NCBI GenBank assembly: GCA_003640385.1
Contig: RCAB01000372.1
Span: 1-64,000 of the forward strand
DNA: 64,000 bases
Reading direction: 5' to 3'
Origin: Setaria digitata
Lineage: Eukaryota > Nematoda > Chromadorea > Rhabditida > Setariidae
Shown: piece after piece, positions 52,401-64,000 of the stretch
How the letters are laid out: the number at the start of each line of letters is the position of its first letter
How positions within the stretch are numbered: the first letter of the stretch is position 1
The notes under the pieces: generated by a model
The model's database searches: none
What the model was told of the DNA's origin: nothing
Seen by the model: only the letters and a program-made list of their open reading frames with translations
Position numbers and translations under genes: made by a program

Positions 52401-55400
52401 AATTCTTCACTTGGTATATACTTATTCAAAGATTTCCAGATGTAAAAGTAATGCTCCCATATGTTTTACCAGTTTATAAATACTTCCGGCGTCGAAATTT
52501 AACGATAACTAAAAATCGATGTTCTTAAACAAGAAGGGTTTATATGCGACAGTAAATTGATGCAAACGCGCTGATTGACATATCATATTTGATGCTAATG
52601 ATTTCATATTATAGCAGTGAACTCTTCGAGGCATAACACCAACTTCAGTCATTAACAGAATGAGGGAGAAAATAGATGAACCATAACACATATGCTTCAG
52701 CTATTTGAAAATGGCTTTTACCTGTATTACAAAACAACCTGAGCAAATTAAAAAAAGAGGAATCTAGAAATTTCTGGGGAAACATAACATGGAAATCAGA
52801 ATATGGAAAACAAAAATTTCAAATAAAGGGAAATTTCAAAGTGATATCAACGAATAACGACCATAAAAGTGTAGGGTATTCTCAACCAAGGAATATGCAG
52901 GCGTGCATTAAGATATGAACAAAAAGAGAACTTAAGTGCGAGCCCGCGATTAAACAGTTGGCCTAGATGTATTAAGGCATCATCACAAGTTGTGTGTGCA
53001 CTATAAACAACAATTAAAACGAGTACTGTCGAGTATCTGATAGGTTCTATTACTGACACTTAAGAATTACATATATTTCAGATGCCCTTCTGAATATGAC
53101 GAGAATTTCGCTCAGGATGGAATTTATTCAAATTACAAAGAAATTACGTCGCAGATAAATGTTAAAGATGGATGCAATAAAATGAACGCCGCCTTACAGT
53201 TGAAGACCAGTTCGCACATCAAATATGGTATTTTTGAAGTGTCACTTTCATGACATGGTGAAGAAGAATGAAATAATCTCATTCTTCTATTCCAAAACAA
53301 AGCACAGTTCACCCGCTTAGTGGTTATGTGAGTCAGCAACCTTTATGAATGGATAGACTTCGGAGATCTTAACATGCTCTCTTTCGTCGACTGGCAAGTA
53401 GTCTTACACTGCTGCTATTCATTTCAGATTGCTAATCACTTCAAGAGAAGATAATGAATGAGTGTCCATGTGTGCGTATTTCTGGGCAAGTGCCTTATCT
53501 GTAGAGAGAAAAAGTAGCAGAGAAGGTTCATACCTTTCGAATTAAATTATGAATACCTTAACGAGCTTTCAGAAAATGCATTTAGAGTTGTCAACTGCCA
53601 ACTATTTGCTATCGAAGGTACTGCTGTTGTCCACGACGCATTGGTAAATTAGTGCCACCTGTAGCATGAACCGCACACAAAAGCGACACAAAGGTAAAAA
53701 AAAAAACAGAATATTTTCATTAACAAAATGTGAATTTTCACTAAAAAAGAGACTGTAATAAGCAGGCTAAGGAAAAGGGAAGAACAAACACACTTATATT
53801 TCTAATATACACAAAATCTCTCCTCTTTCCGTCACCTAGCTTCCAAACATGATTAGCCAACATCGAAAGTGCTAGTTCGTTTTATTTGATAGAAACAAAC
53901 ATTAATGGATAAGTATAAATTGACGCTAGCAGATTCGTGAATAAATCTGTATCGCGGAGTACATTATCCGTGTTGATTCAGCATAAACCGATTGTCATAT
54001 TGGAATTTCGCTTATTTTTTAGATTTAGAGAATTCTACGGCTGTAATATGAAGATTATGAGAAACAGTTAAAATTGCACCTCACAGGAGAAAAGGAAGTT
54101 GACACTCAGTAAATCAACAATTGTCACACGTGGCCTAAACAATTTAACTATTTATATAAAACAGACCTAAAAAATCGTCTTGCTTGCTTGGCAGTAAAAT
54201 ATTCTAATCAGTTGTTATTTATTAACAGAATATCCTTCCGATTCTTATAAAATTGAACTCAGGATTCAATTTCACAAGTCGATATTCACATCTACTGCTT
54301 TTTTGTGCACTTTCTTTGTTGGAAACTTAAGCATAAGCACTTAGTACTATGAAAGCTTAAGTTTCTTAGAGAACTTGAACTTTCATCAAAGCTATATATA
54401 AGGTAGGCTTTGCAGCATATCTGGTAAAAACTCCGACTATACTACCTAGCCGCGAAAGAAGAATTGAAAAGAAATAGAAATAACTTTTAGTGAGCAGAAT
54501 GACCAACACATTCTAGAACTTGAGATTATATTTTATTTTCTGCTAAGCAATAACAAAAGTAATGCAAACAGAAATGAAAATAGAACACACTGCTTCCAGA
54601 GTGTCAAAACTGATAGAACATATTGTTCCCTGTCCCATTTATCTACAAATCCCAGTGACTTCCAGATATTTTAAATTTTAGACTTATTAAATTAACAAAA
54701 TATTTAAAACTATGTTTATTTTTGAGAATAATTGTGCACATAATCAGGAGCGAAAAAAGCAAAATTTTTCTGAACTGAAAAACGAGAAGCTATTACTACT
54801 ATCTTTAAAGAAGGATTATATGCTTAAGCAGTTAATTTTATTAGTCAGGACGAAAATCCCTATTAACTACTGTGCAAGGCGAAAGATAAAATGCAAAGAC
54901 GAAAAGCTTCTCTGCGTGATAAACTTTACTACAATGATTCTTCAAAATAATTATGAAAAACCATTGACAAAAGATAAGATTAAACTTCCATGAGATATTC
55001 TTTATAACGAATATCATTTTAGATAGTTATTTCCACAACACCTTGATATGTCACCTTATCAATCAAGAATCAAAACGGACCATTACAACAATTTTTCAAA
55101 TTTAATATGGCTTTTCAACACTTGCAAACTTGGAATTCAAACTTAAATGGGAAAGGATCACTACAAACTCTATAAAAATGATTGCAAATAAAATTATGAT
55201 GATGCGGTTAAAGTTATCTGTTAAATATTTTTAATATCAAATTCCTTTTGGTAACCATTAACCAAAAGTTCACGGCAAGAAATCTCTGCCTAAATCTGTT
55301 ATTGGAAAAAAAAAATACAATATTAAAAAAGCATAATGAAAAAAATATAAAATGTAGATTACAAACTAAAAAAATTATTATTATAGAAGAAACAAAAGGA

Positions 55401-58400
55401 ACTAACGTTGATAAGTAGGAGAAGTAGATAATGACGATGGTTGATTGCCAAGGTATGTTCGTACCGACACTGATTGAGGCTGCTGCAATCATTCGCAATA
55501 TAAAAATGAAAGATGATGCTACCAATAATATAAATCAGCTAATTTTATTAGTGCAACAGACCTTAAAAAAAAATCCGACTAAAATAATTGAACCTCTATT
55601 GTTGAATAGTTGTCTTACCACTTTCCCTTACCTCCCTTGGATGTTTCAAAAATAATTCGGATACTGTAATTTCCATCTAGTTTCAAAATAAAGAACATGA
55701 TTCCATTAGAGGCATAACATGTCTGACAAATTCATGTTCATCTATTTTACTGCTTTATTAATCAACTGAAATTTATCTAAATAATAATGTTTTAATATTT
55801 TGGACAAATATGTTATGAGTCGTTCAGTCTTTGCCCTTTTGTCAGCGTTCGTCTAGAACTAGGTAGCAAAAACCAAGCACAACTACTTCATCATTTTACA
55901 ATCTCTCCTGTCCTATCTTTCTCCGTCTCGCTCTCCCATTTCTGATTTTTTTTTTTTTTTTTCTAAAGGACTTATCTGCCCTTCGATGAGCTGTACCATT
56001 ATTAGACATTAAACATCTTTCAGCAAGAGGACAAATCAAAAGCTTCGAATTTGAAAGTCAATATTCAAATTACAAAATGAAATGGCAAAAAATAATAAAT
56101 ACAACTGACTTGTTGACGATAGACTGCAGACTGGGTAGGATATTTTGGCTGCTGTCCTTTCGTTTGATAGCATGATTGCGTCGGGTACTGAGCAGCAGGC
56201 TGCGGGCCGGAAGACTGTTGAGTAGCAGCTGCTGATGGCGGAGGATACATAGTACCCCGCGGTGATGGCGTCATTGAAGTTCCAGAAACACCAGATGGAA
56301 AAACAGTGGAAGATGACGGAGGTTGATTGTTTTGTGATTGGAGCTGTGACATACCTGATGGATATCCTGGAAAAAAAAATGAAGAGAATAAAAAATGCAC
56401 TAAGAGCAATGAAACATTTTCAAGCATAATAACAGCACAGAATGAAGACGTGATGTAGATGTGATGGTGGAGTGAAAGAGTCTCATGTGAAACGACGATC
56501 GGGTGACATAAATGAATATGTAAAAAGCCAACAAATTCTTGTCAAGAAATTTAAGGTGTAAATCGAGATGAAATATGAAATACAAAAAAGATTTAAAAAA
56601 GTTTTTACTGAAAATTTCAGGCTATGATGGATTTCCGTGCATATCTATAAAATAGCCACATGAACAAAGAACGTTGCAAACTACCAGTATGATAAAGAAT
56701 AATGTCTTTTATAAATCGTTAAGGAGTAATAGCTAGTATAAAAAAACCAATTGCTTACTGCTACTAATAAAAACAATACTTCATAAAAACTTTTTTTAGC
56801 TCAGGTTGAAAATCGAATTTCTAACAATTTTATGTAGTCCTTCGAAAATAAGCAAATAAAGATTTTTTTTCAGCGAGAAAGTCACCTATATAACATATTC
56901 AGTCCCTATGCCGTTCGCTCAACCCATCGCCTCTCGACCACCAACTTTGAAATTTATTTGGAATTTTGATGGAAATGCAAATTCATTAACTGTTAGATAC
57001 TATTTAGAATATGTTGAAGACGACATTGGAAGAACAAATAAGAACATATGACAGATAACTAACCAGTTAATAAATGCGAATAAATGGTGAAAACAATCAT
57101 AATTTTATGGGAAATGTATAATATTTCAGTTAGATGACAGCTGCATAACACCAAACTAGTGCAACAGATTTTTGTATGAAAGTGGTGGGGTGCTTGATCG
57201 AGGCGGGAATTATAGAAATCAAGGAATGTGAATAACCGAGATATGCAAGACTTCATTTACTTCCTTGGAGAGATGAGAAGGAAAAATAGTCTTAAGAAAG
57301 TAATAGCATAACAGCACGTGATCAAACCATATAAATTATTATTAAATTAAATTCCTTAGCTAAATTTCCATTCATACACGCGACTTAGAAGTCTACAAAA
57401 CATGAAATGTGCCACAATGAACTAAATAAATTCATACGAGAATTTCACATCAAGTCTTGAGATTACACATTAGTTTTGGATTTAGCCGATAATGGGTCAC
57501 AAAACTGAAGACAATAGAAAATATGACCAAAGTGAAATAATTAAATAGTTTCAAAATTTTTCTTGAAACTCTAAAGAGGAAAACCAATAAATGAAAATTC
57601 CCCGAGTATTTTTATAGTCGTAACAGGTTTCTTCTCATTCAGAAAAAAATCAACGAGCAATAGTGAAAAGTGTTCTTTCTCCAATTACCAACACCAGAAA
57701 ATGCGTCGTGTTAGGCAGCCCACACCATAAAGTCATAAGTATACTCCCTCAAGAGATATATGTAAACGCTCCCTCATGAACGAAAGCAACCTTACAACTC
57801 GAATGATTTTCTCATTTCTGAAACAACAGTACACCTCTTCTGCACTTCCCTACTTCATTATCAAATAAATTTGTAATTCAAAAAATAAATAAAAAATTCA
57901 GACAAAATCAACTAACTATTGAAAAGAGAGAAACTAAGTGCCAAAATACATTTTTGGCAAAACAAATTCCAAAGAAAAGCTAAAATACTTTCAAGAAGTA
58001 CAAAAAGTGAAATAGCGAACCCAGGCTTTTAAAATTAGCTTCTCCGGAAAAAAATAACAGCAAACTGATTATTTTATATAAATAGGAGTATAGATGCGGT
58101 AACTTATTAAGGTGATCACTTTTTCCACTTAATAATTCCAGCAGTAATGGAAGGAACAGCTGCTGCTGAGATTACCAGTATTCGTTCGTAAGCCTTATGA
58201 ATTTACCTTGTAAATCGCCACTTTTTAATTTAGAATCTCAATAAAAGAAGCAAAGTCTTTATCTTCAAAGAGGTTTCGCCAGTGAACGAAGGAAAGCGAT
58301 AATTCTCAGAATGAGAAGACGTAATACCACAAAATAATGAGGTAGTTGAGAAAAAAAAAAAAAAAAAAAACAATTCGTTTATGCGTTCTATCTTTCTTCC

Positions 58401-61400
58401 TGACCACATATATCAAACTACGAACATTTATAGGAGAGCTAGTGTAACTGTTACAATGGGAAATCCACAGCAATCTCGACCACTTATCAAATTTTATGCA
58501 CGCTTTTATATGGTGTTTATATTTTATCGTTTACACGTATTTTCAACTAACAACTTGAAAACATCTTTTTAATGAAAAACAAAACCCAGTTCTATTCGAT
58601 GATTTTAATTGTAAATGAAGCATTATATATATAAATTATCATTTGTAAATTATCCCGTCCAATTTATCATCTGTGTAATATACACAAATGATAAATAGTG
58701 ATAAATAGGACGGGATAATTTTGCATCCATGAGAAACGTAAAGCCTATTATAATGCAGCGGATGTAAGCAGGCAGATGATTCATGGAAAATTTAATTAGG
58801 CATGCTTTGAAAGAAGACTGTCAACAAATGTGAAGGCTTAGTTCTTAAGATTCGCTACGTCGACAATACAAATGAAATAACTAGTTCACGAAAATATAGC
58901 TGTTGTCATTTACTACCATCAACGTATACTTGCAGTCTTACTTAAAAAGAAAATATATCGGAAATAGGTTATGTAGTTTTCAGAAAGACGAAGAAATGTC
59001 TTGGGGGAATTCTAATATCAAAACCATAAAAATACAATTTTTTTCCTAATCAATGATAAAAACTTCAACTAAGTGTTTTACAAGAGCTTTTTTTCTTTTA
59101 GTGTTTTCTATGATCGTTATGTGTACACAACATTCAAATTATTTACAATGAGGCAAAAATGCAAAAGAACATTTCCTGCATAACAGCCTGCAGAATGGGC
59201 TTATTTTCTCAAGTTTCTATATAGAATTCTTAAGGCATACTCTTGGAAATAGATAATAAAGTGAATCAAAATTTGACATCACTGAGTTGGCAAATTTTAC
59301 AATGGATACCACAAAATTAATGCTCCCTCTTAAATAAATTGCTCAACTTCTCAATCATAAAGAACTTCCTAACTAGTTACTATACATGAAAAATAAAAAA
59401 AAAGTGTAATCTGACATCTGTAATCGAAGTCTCTGAAACAACAAAACATACATCTAATGAAAATAATTTGCCTGCCGATTATTCAAGCTACAAATTATGA
59501 TAAACCCAATTAACACAAATGCAACTCATAAAGCTAAACACCATATTCCCTAAACAATGAGTAGGTTTACTTTTCAAGAATTTAAATGCATATTTACAAA
59601 AAATATAAGAAACATGTAGGCTCACATCAAAGAAGACACTTAAGATTTTGTTCAAAATTTTGGGATTTTTTTTTTTTCTTTTCTTTTTTAGTAAATTGAC
59701 GGGATTTAATGAAAATAGCTTCTGCATCGGTAAAAAACAAAGAAGTCGTTTTTTTTTTTTCACTATTTATAAGTTATTAAAACAATAGCAACCAAACGAA
59801 CGTAGAAATCAAGCGCTCCCTAAAAGTGTTTCTTGTTAAATTTTTCTCACCCACTTCTCTGTTATTTCTAAAATACGTAATTATAGGCTGCAGGCTTCTA
59901 GTCCTATAATTATTTAATTCGTATATTAACTGGGAAAAACTAGAAAGTAACTGAAATTATCCGTCAAAATAAAAAAAAAGTATTAATAAGCTNCAAAAAT
60001 AGAAAGTAACTGAAATTATCCGTCAAAATAAAAAAAAAGTATTAATAAGCTAAATTAGTAGTAGGCAAACGATGTGAATGTTATTCCTAGACTAAAAACT
60101 TAAGTGAAAACGAAAACTGAAGATATACAAGAAACCTAATTACTTAAGCCTCAGTAACATAAGATGATGAATGATTACGTCATAAAAAAAAATACGGAAA
60201 GAATAAGTTTTAAAAAATGTAGACAACAACGCTTCAGAATATTTCTAAACAAAAGCTGCATACCTGAATAAGGAAGCCGCTGCACCATCACACGGTGCAC
60301 TGGTCCGGAAGCAAAATGCTGCAAAAAAGTAATTAAGTGACGAAAAATTGCAAACAAATTAAGAGGGAGTAAATAAATTGAAATGAAGAACATATCATAA
60401 CTAGATTTCAGTTAATTAATTTACAATTTAATAACTTGAAGGTGTATACTACCTGCTGAGCTTGTTGACCTGTCCACTGAGGTTGTTGCATTTGTGCATG
60501 ACATGAATATTGTTGTTGCGTGGGACCTACAGTTGGGATTCGTGGAAGGTATGGCGTACATGGAGGTGAAGGAGGTACGTGATTTGATGGCACTGCACCT
60601 GTTTTGATGAATATTGATTACCGCTTGGGACCCCAAAGTTTACCTTCTGTTGAGAATAAAATGTGAACAAAATATACAACAAGAAGATGCTCTTTGCTGA
60701 ATCACTAGGCTAATTTTAGTAGAGTGATAGATCCTTTATCAGAAAAAAATTTTTTACAGCTAAAGCAAAGAAAAAGACACTTCCTTAGAACCCAACAATG
60801 AAAAAACAGAGACCCAATTTAGCTTTTTCATGATTTCCCTCTGTAGTCTTTATTTTTCTTTTACAGTGAATGATGAAATATATGTCAAAAGCAATATACC
60901 AGCTGGACTCTGTAAATTTGCTTGATAGTGGATAGGAGTTTGTGGTGGCTGCATATATGGCGAAGGGGAAGCATTTGAAGATGGTCGACCAAGAAACGGT
61001 GAAGGTGGTGGATGCATACCGCTCGGGCTTCCCATCGGGCTGCGTACTATAACAGACTTTTTCCAAATCTAGTCCAAGAAAAGGTGAAGGTGATCAAACT
61101 GAAACGAAAACTATAAAGTAATCTGTAATGCTAAGATAAAAACCAGACCCGGCAAACACATTCCCAACGATTGTTGTTGAGCAGAGGTACGTGAAACACT
61201 AGGAGATAACAAAGCGGAATCACGCAGTCCACCTGGAAAAATACAAAAAAAAAGGAATAATTTTCCAAAGAATGAAAAAAAAAAAAAGAAAAAACGAGAA
61301 AAGAATGAATGGCTAAATTGCTTTCAATACAGGCGTATTTATCTAGATATTTGTTTTAATTACGATAGCCTTTTGGAAATTAGTAGAGTAGAAGATCGGA

Positions 61401-62513
61401 CCATTTAAAAGACAAGCTATTAATGAGAAAAAACTGCAACAGTTTGCTGCAAAACATCCAAATAATATTACTAATGTATTTTTTTTGTCACTTTTACCTG
61501 GTAATCTAGGTGGCTGCATGATTGGAGAATTTGAACTAGCTGGCGTTGAACGAATATTTGATGATGGTGAGTGGGAAGGATCCGCAGGCGAAGGAGTCCA
61601 GTACTGGAAATATTCAAGTAATAACAAAATTCTTTTGTTATAATTATATGGAAAAAAAGAAAAAGTGAGATAGTGAAAAAGAATGCGAAGAAAATAAGGA
61701 TTGGAATAAATTATAAAATTTGAGTTACCCCAAAAAGACCAAGGCAGCTCTACGTGAATTTTTTGAAAAAAATTTTGTTCCGATCATTAAATATCAATTT
61801 ATCATTAAGACATACTGGCTGCTTATAGGGAGATTCAACCTGCGCCTGACATGCTGTTTGCTTATCGACAACCATATCTCTCAACCTAGAAAACGGTGAC
61901 TAATATCAACTGCACTTAAACTAGTTTTAGAATTAAAAACACCATGAAAGTAATGAAGAATATTTAACAACCAAATATTCCTTTAAAATTTGAAATCGCA
62001 TTTTATATAATAACTGTCTGTGAACTGCAATTCCAGACAGATGATCAAGTGTAATCTGGCAAAAGAAAAAAAAAGCAGTTTAAGCTTGAAAATAGGCCAA
62101 AATTCAATTCTGAAATAAAGTAGGTGTTTTGATTTATACCTATGTGGATCAAGATGCCCTAAAGGACTTGGAGCTTCATTCAGAAATGATGAACTGTTGC
62201 TACCTGAAGCTGGTGTTGCTGCATTACAAATTTCAGTCATCTGAAACTGAATAATACTTTCAGCGGAAGCTTTTGTAAAACTTGCAGGGTACTACATCTT
62301 GTCACCAACAGTAATTTTGTTTTCTCAAGCACAGTGGTCATTTCAAAAAAATGAAATATTTCGAACAGCACAGCCTGTTAGTCTACTAGGGAGAACCACA
62401 CATAAAAAGCCAATAAGTGGAATAAAAAGAGAGGAAAAAAAAGATACGTTTTCCGATTCTCGTGAAGTGTTTGCAACATCATTGTCGGAGGTGCAAGATG
62501 TTGAGCCTTCCAT
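37445..62513 (-). CDS. PTIP/PAXIP1-like BRCT-repeat protein with Pro/Gln-rich N-terminal half
   Basis: Twenty-four exons join without a frame break: 62513..62448, 62240..62140, 61885..61816, 61603..61498, 61232..61149, 61046..60900, 60598..60453, 60318..60264, 56366..56110, 50408..49841, 42647..42576, 41680..41468, 41149..41045, 40940..40729, 40293..40156, 39971..39850, 39719..39517, 39242..39134, 39034..38908, 38606..38438, 38301..38201, 38066..37938, 37784..37709 and 37611..37445. The product is 1,180 aa. Residues 1–660 are Pro/Ser/Gln-rich and probably disordered. Four BRCT repeats follow, with ITLHWLNDVL (about 735–780), VVTYQWLVEIYLG (780–860), VVGPDWITDG (950–1030) and the final MPVHNVEIILTGILRQKL (from about 1125). 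The order and the tail match the C-terminal BRCTs of PTIP, a nuclear adaptor of DNA-damage signalling and MLL3/4 H3K4 methyltransferase complexes. The N-terminal BRCT pair of vertebrate PTIP is absent. An acceptor 8 nt before the ATG suggests trans-splicing. The donor at 39517 is the least certain junction. Confidence 0.88.
42648..49840 (-). other. Large intron of the PTIP-like gene (7.2 kb)
   Basis: I found no convincing exon here. It contains a 22-bp poly-A run (44383–44404) and a C-rich patch at about 46,800–47,060. A possible minus-strand terminal exon lies at about 46,800–46,850 (acceptor ATTTCAG, then DVRGVMNGLLSN and a stop), but it is too short to call. Other open frames (47586..47783, 48344..48532, both minus) lack matching splice partners. 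Confidence 0.5.
44383..44404 (+). repeat. Poly-A tract
   Basis: An uninterrupted run of 22 A within the large PTIP-like intron. No flanking duplication or retrogene sequence was seen beside it. Confidence 0.9.
50390..50420 (-). promoter_or_regulatory. Tandem acceptors and internal ATG at PTIP-like exon 10
   Basis: Two AG acceptors sit seven bases apart (CTAG then TTCTAG) just before an ATG at 50396–50394. The first keeps the main reading frame from the exon ending at 56110. The second does not, but would leave the ATG five bases downstream, as in a trans-spliced first exon. A shorter protein starting MSRQNN and retaining all BRCT repeats is therefore possible. Confidence 0.3.
51151..52262 (-). 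CDS. Candidate nested gene or cassette exons inside the PTIP-like intron
   Basis: Four exons chain in frame on the minus strand: 52257 (or 52262)..52096, 51925..51816, 51663..51638 and 51375..51187, the last optionally running on to a TGA at 51151. Junction phases 2, 1 and 0 all match. The donors are GTAATG, GTATAA and GTAATG, and the acceptors ACATCAG, TTTCTTCAG and AATCTCAG. The product is about 160 residues with about ten cysteines; pieces include SAEYICEINRVTDSLFTATA, VSCGNILL and LLTEGTYPVLSYSWTVYSRT. No domain is recognised. Since the flanking PTIP-like exons end and start in phase 0, the last exon could also splice to 50408, so these may be alternative exons. Further open stretches upstream (52.5–53.5 kb) may extend it. 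Confidence 0.4.
52509..53515 (-). CDS. Possible upstream exons of the nested candidate
   Basis: Four minus-strand stretches look partly coding: about 53,513–53,440 (perfect TTTCTCTCTACAG acceptor; KALAQKYAHMDTHSLSSLE), 53,310–53,191 (RVNCALFWNRRMRLFHSSSP, GTAAGG donor), 53,010–52,850 (AHTTCDDALIHLGQLFNRGL) and 52,705–52,540 (MPRRVHCYNMKSLASNMICQ). Junction phases between them do not all agree with the splice sites I chose, so no single transcript is proposed. Confidence 0.25.
53516..56109 (-). other. 5' part of the 5.7-kb PTIP-like intron
   Basis: The open frames (54712..54993 plus, 55214..55525 minus) are Lys/Phe/Ile-rich and lack splice context. A 17-bp poly-T run lies near 55,947–55,963. 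No gene or repeat family was recognised. Confidence 0.45.
58351..58370 (+). repeat. Poly-A tract
   Basis: An uninterrupted run of 20 A in a PTIP-like intron. Confidence 0.9.
58647..58721. repeat. Imperfect inverted repeat (hairpin)
   Basis: Perfect 14-bp outer arms (AAATTATCCCGTCC and its complement) flank inner arms of about 17 bp with two mismatches (around TTTATCATCTGTGTA), a very short loop and a 10-bp asymmetric insertion. The whole 75-bp unit can fold into a long stem. It resembles a small MITE-like element or a remnant of one; no transposase or clear target-site duplication was seen. Confidence 0.6.
59942..60051. repeat. Exact 51-bp duplication around an ambiguous base
   Basis: Copy 1 (59942–59992) and copy 2 (60001–60051) are identical. 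They are separated by one N (59993) and seven bases. The only ambiguous base in the window sits exactly between the copies, which points to an assembly or scaffolding join with unmerged overlap rather than a real tandem repeat. It lies in an intron and does not affect a coding exon. Confidence 0.9.
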
Positions 62514-62530
62514 TACTTAACCTGGAAAAC
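62514..62530 (-). promoter_or_regulatory. Candidate trans-splice acceptor of the PTIP-like gene
   Basis: On the minus strand a TGTGTTTTCCAG acceptor lies 8 nt before the start codon at 62513, the arrangement expected for spliced-leader addition. An untranslated cis exon cannot be excluded. Confidence 0.4.
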
Positions 62531-64000
62531 ACAACATTCTTTACTTAAAAGAAAAAACAATTCCTTACAATTTAGTAGTCGGCAACTTATAATTATATTT
62601 ATAAGTAATGGCATGTGATTTATGGTACGTGGATAAAAAGTAAATTTTGCATAATATGCATGCCGCGCCTTTTAATCGATAGCTAATTTCAAAAAAATAT
62701 ACACCGAGGATCAAGACCTAAAATTGAATTCAACCATTTATTCTGCATCATACTTCAAAAGGCTCTGAATAAGACGACCACAGAGGAGTATTACTAACCA
62801 GGCTTCCTGTCATCTTTAAATTTTATGAAAAGGGAATAAACGGAAGACTTGATGTTAAGGCGTCACAAACTGATGTCGTAGGACAGTTCGTACAAATCAT
62901 CATTATACTTTTTCTAATTTTACTGCCTGTTCTTCATAATATATGCTAGATCTGTTCAGCTACCTAGGTACTGTTAAGGACAGGAAAGTAATTTTAATGT
63001 CACTAGATCATAGGAATGTTGAAAATCGAAATATCGTTTCCAGTGAACCCTTTTAGATGTTTTATCCTAGGAAGTACCAAGGAATCCCTTCCTTGAATGG
63101 TAATTTTAAACTCTGTGCGAATTTTAGCTGAAGAGATTTACGACAGTACTTTTTGAAGACGAAAGACTGAACCTCCCTAAGTCCTCCCCAGGAACTACCG
63201 CGACCGCTTACTTTATCTAGCAATCAATGGGTCTAACATTTGCATAGATAACAATCGTAGCAGGATCATCTCCAAACGTTGCAGCCTCTCGACTTTTGTT
63301 TGCTGGAAGAATGGTTTGTACTAACTCTTTCTACATGTTAGTCGTTTTGGGTCGCTAGTAGTGCGGATTACGAAGCTTCACTACACTTTTGTCTTTGAGA
63401 GTAGACATTTAGGATATTAATTACAGTCGTTAGCAAGCTCAGCACTTTTATTCTAATCGCATTTTCAGAGTTCAAACGCTTGTGATGTTATTACACTGTT
63501 TTTTCAGATTTGACTGCAGCGAGAAAACAAATGTCAAGATTTCGATGAACTCTCTCAAGAGTGCGGCGACTCCATTCGCCGCATTAAATTATCATATCAA
63601 AGTCCACTTATCTTAATTGTCAGTTTGTTTACATTTCGTGAAGAGCTACATGTTTTGAGAAGTAACACTGAACACTATAGTAGAAAAAAGATTTCGTAAC
63701 TCTGTCATTCATTATAGGTTAGTTTCAATTACTGTTCTATATTTCATCGGTAAATATGGCTCCTCTTTTAATTTAGAAGTATTCCAATGGGTTTTATGGT
63801 GCTGAGATTTAAGTTATGTGAGGGAAGTAAAACATACAATGTAGGGAGAGTTTGCTATATTCGACAGGTGCATTCATAATGATTGCGCTTATGAAGTGAT
63901 ATTGTTTTAAGCATTGTCTTCCCAAAATTCATATTTTGAGGAATTTTTTACCAGATACTAGAATAGTGATAGTTGTGGAGCGTCTTTTGGATAATGTTTT
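62531..64000. other. Region upstream of the PTIP-like gene
   Basis: About 1.5 kb with no supported open frame. It presumably contains the PTIP-like promoter. No TATA box, CpG cluster or repeat could be assigned with confidence. Confidence 0.5.

Larger units (their letters stand above)
56367..60263 (-). other. 3.9-kb PTIP-like intron
   Basis: This holds the hairpin at 58,647–58,721, a 20-bp poly-A run (58,351–58,370) and the duplicated segment around the N at 59,993. No coding sequence supported. Confidence 0.5.

Noticed and set aside
54712..54993. 93-codon plus-strand frame in a PTIP-like intron
   Set aside because: Lys/Leu/Asn-rich compositional frame without splice signals or recognisable motif.
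60421..60636. 71-codon minus-strand frame at the PTIP-like Pro/Gln exons
   Set aside because: It is the shadow of exon 60598..60453; only the other frame keeps phase with both neighbouring exons.

Overview
The window looks like nuclear DNA from an AT-rich nematode. Every solid gene is split by short GT–AG introns, with nematode-style TTTCAG/TTTTCAG acceptors. Acceptor-like sites lie just upstream of several start codons, as expected for spliced-leader trans-splicing, and the proteins are animal families. I inferred the phylum from this and cannot name the species. There are no bacterial, viral or organellar genes, and I recognised no tRNA or rRNA.

Four genes are well supported, each with exon joins that keep the reading frame. 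From left to right: (1) minus strand, 16.1–18.7 kb: a rhodanese/mercaptopyruvate sulfurtransferase-like protein, 8 exons, about 421 aa, with an N-terminal membrane anchor and no cysteine at the expected active site. (2) Plus strand, 27.6–31.2 kb: a METTL17/Rsm22-type mitochondrial ribosome assembly factor, 10 exons, about 484 aa. (3) Minus strand, 32.2–35.2 kb: a complete G-protein beta-5 subunit (gpb-2/GNB5 type), 11 exons, 383 aa, convergent with METTL17. (4) Minus strand, 37.4–62.5 kb: a 24-exon, 1,180-aa protein like PTIP/PAXIP1, with a long Pro/Ser/Gln-rich N-terminal half and four C-terminal BRCT repeats. It fills about 40% of the window, mostly as introns.

Weaker candidates come from open frames flanked by splice signals: a hydrophobic two-exon fragment at 1.0–1.3 kb (minus); a terminal exon at 9.05–9.22 kb (minus); a small two-exon protein at 9.9–12.0 kb (plus); a compositionally distinct 87-codon frame at 20.4 kb (plus); two exons at 20.2 and 22.8 kb (minus); a possible small gene at 25.6–26.3 kb (plus); and a phase-consistent chain of four cysteine-containing exons inside the PTIP intron at 51.2–52.3 kb (minus), either a nested gene or cassette exons. 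I recognised no family for any of these.

The stretches 1.3–9.0 kb, 12.0–16.1 kb and 23.0–25.6 kb are AT-rich with no gene I can support. An N flanked by an exact 51-bp duplication at 59.94–60.05 kb looks like an assembly join, and a hairpin at 58.65–58.72 kb has 14-bp perfect ends. The solid genes are housekeeping or signalling loci that share no pathway and show no operon spacing. I found no convincing new biological system; the nested exon chain and the cysteine-less rhodanese are the most worth checking.
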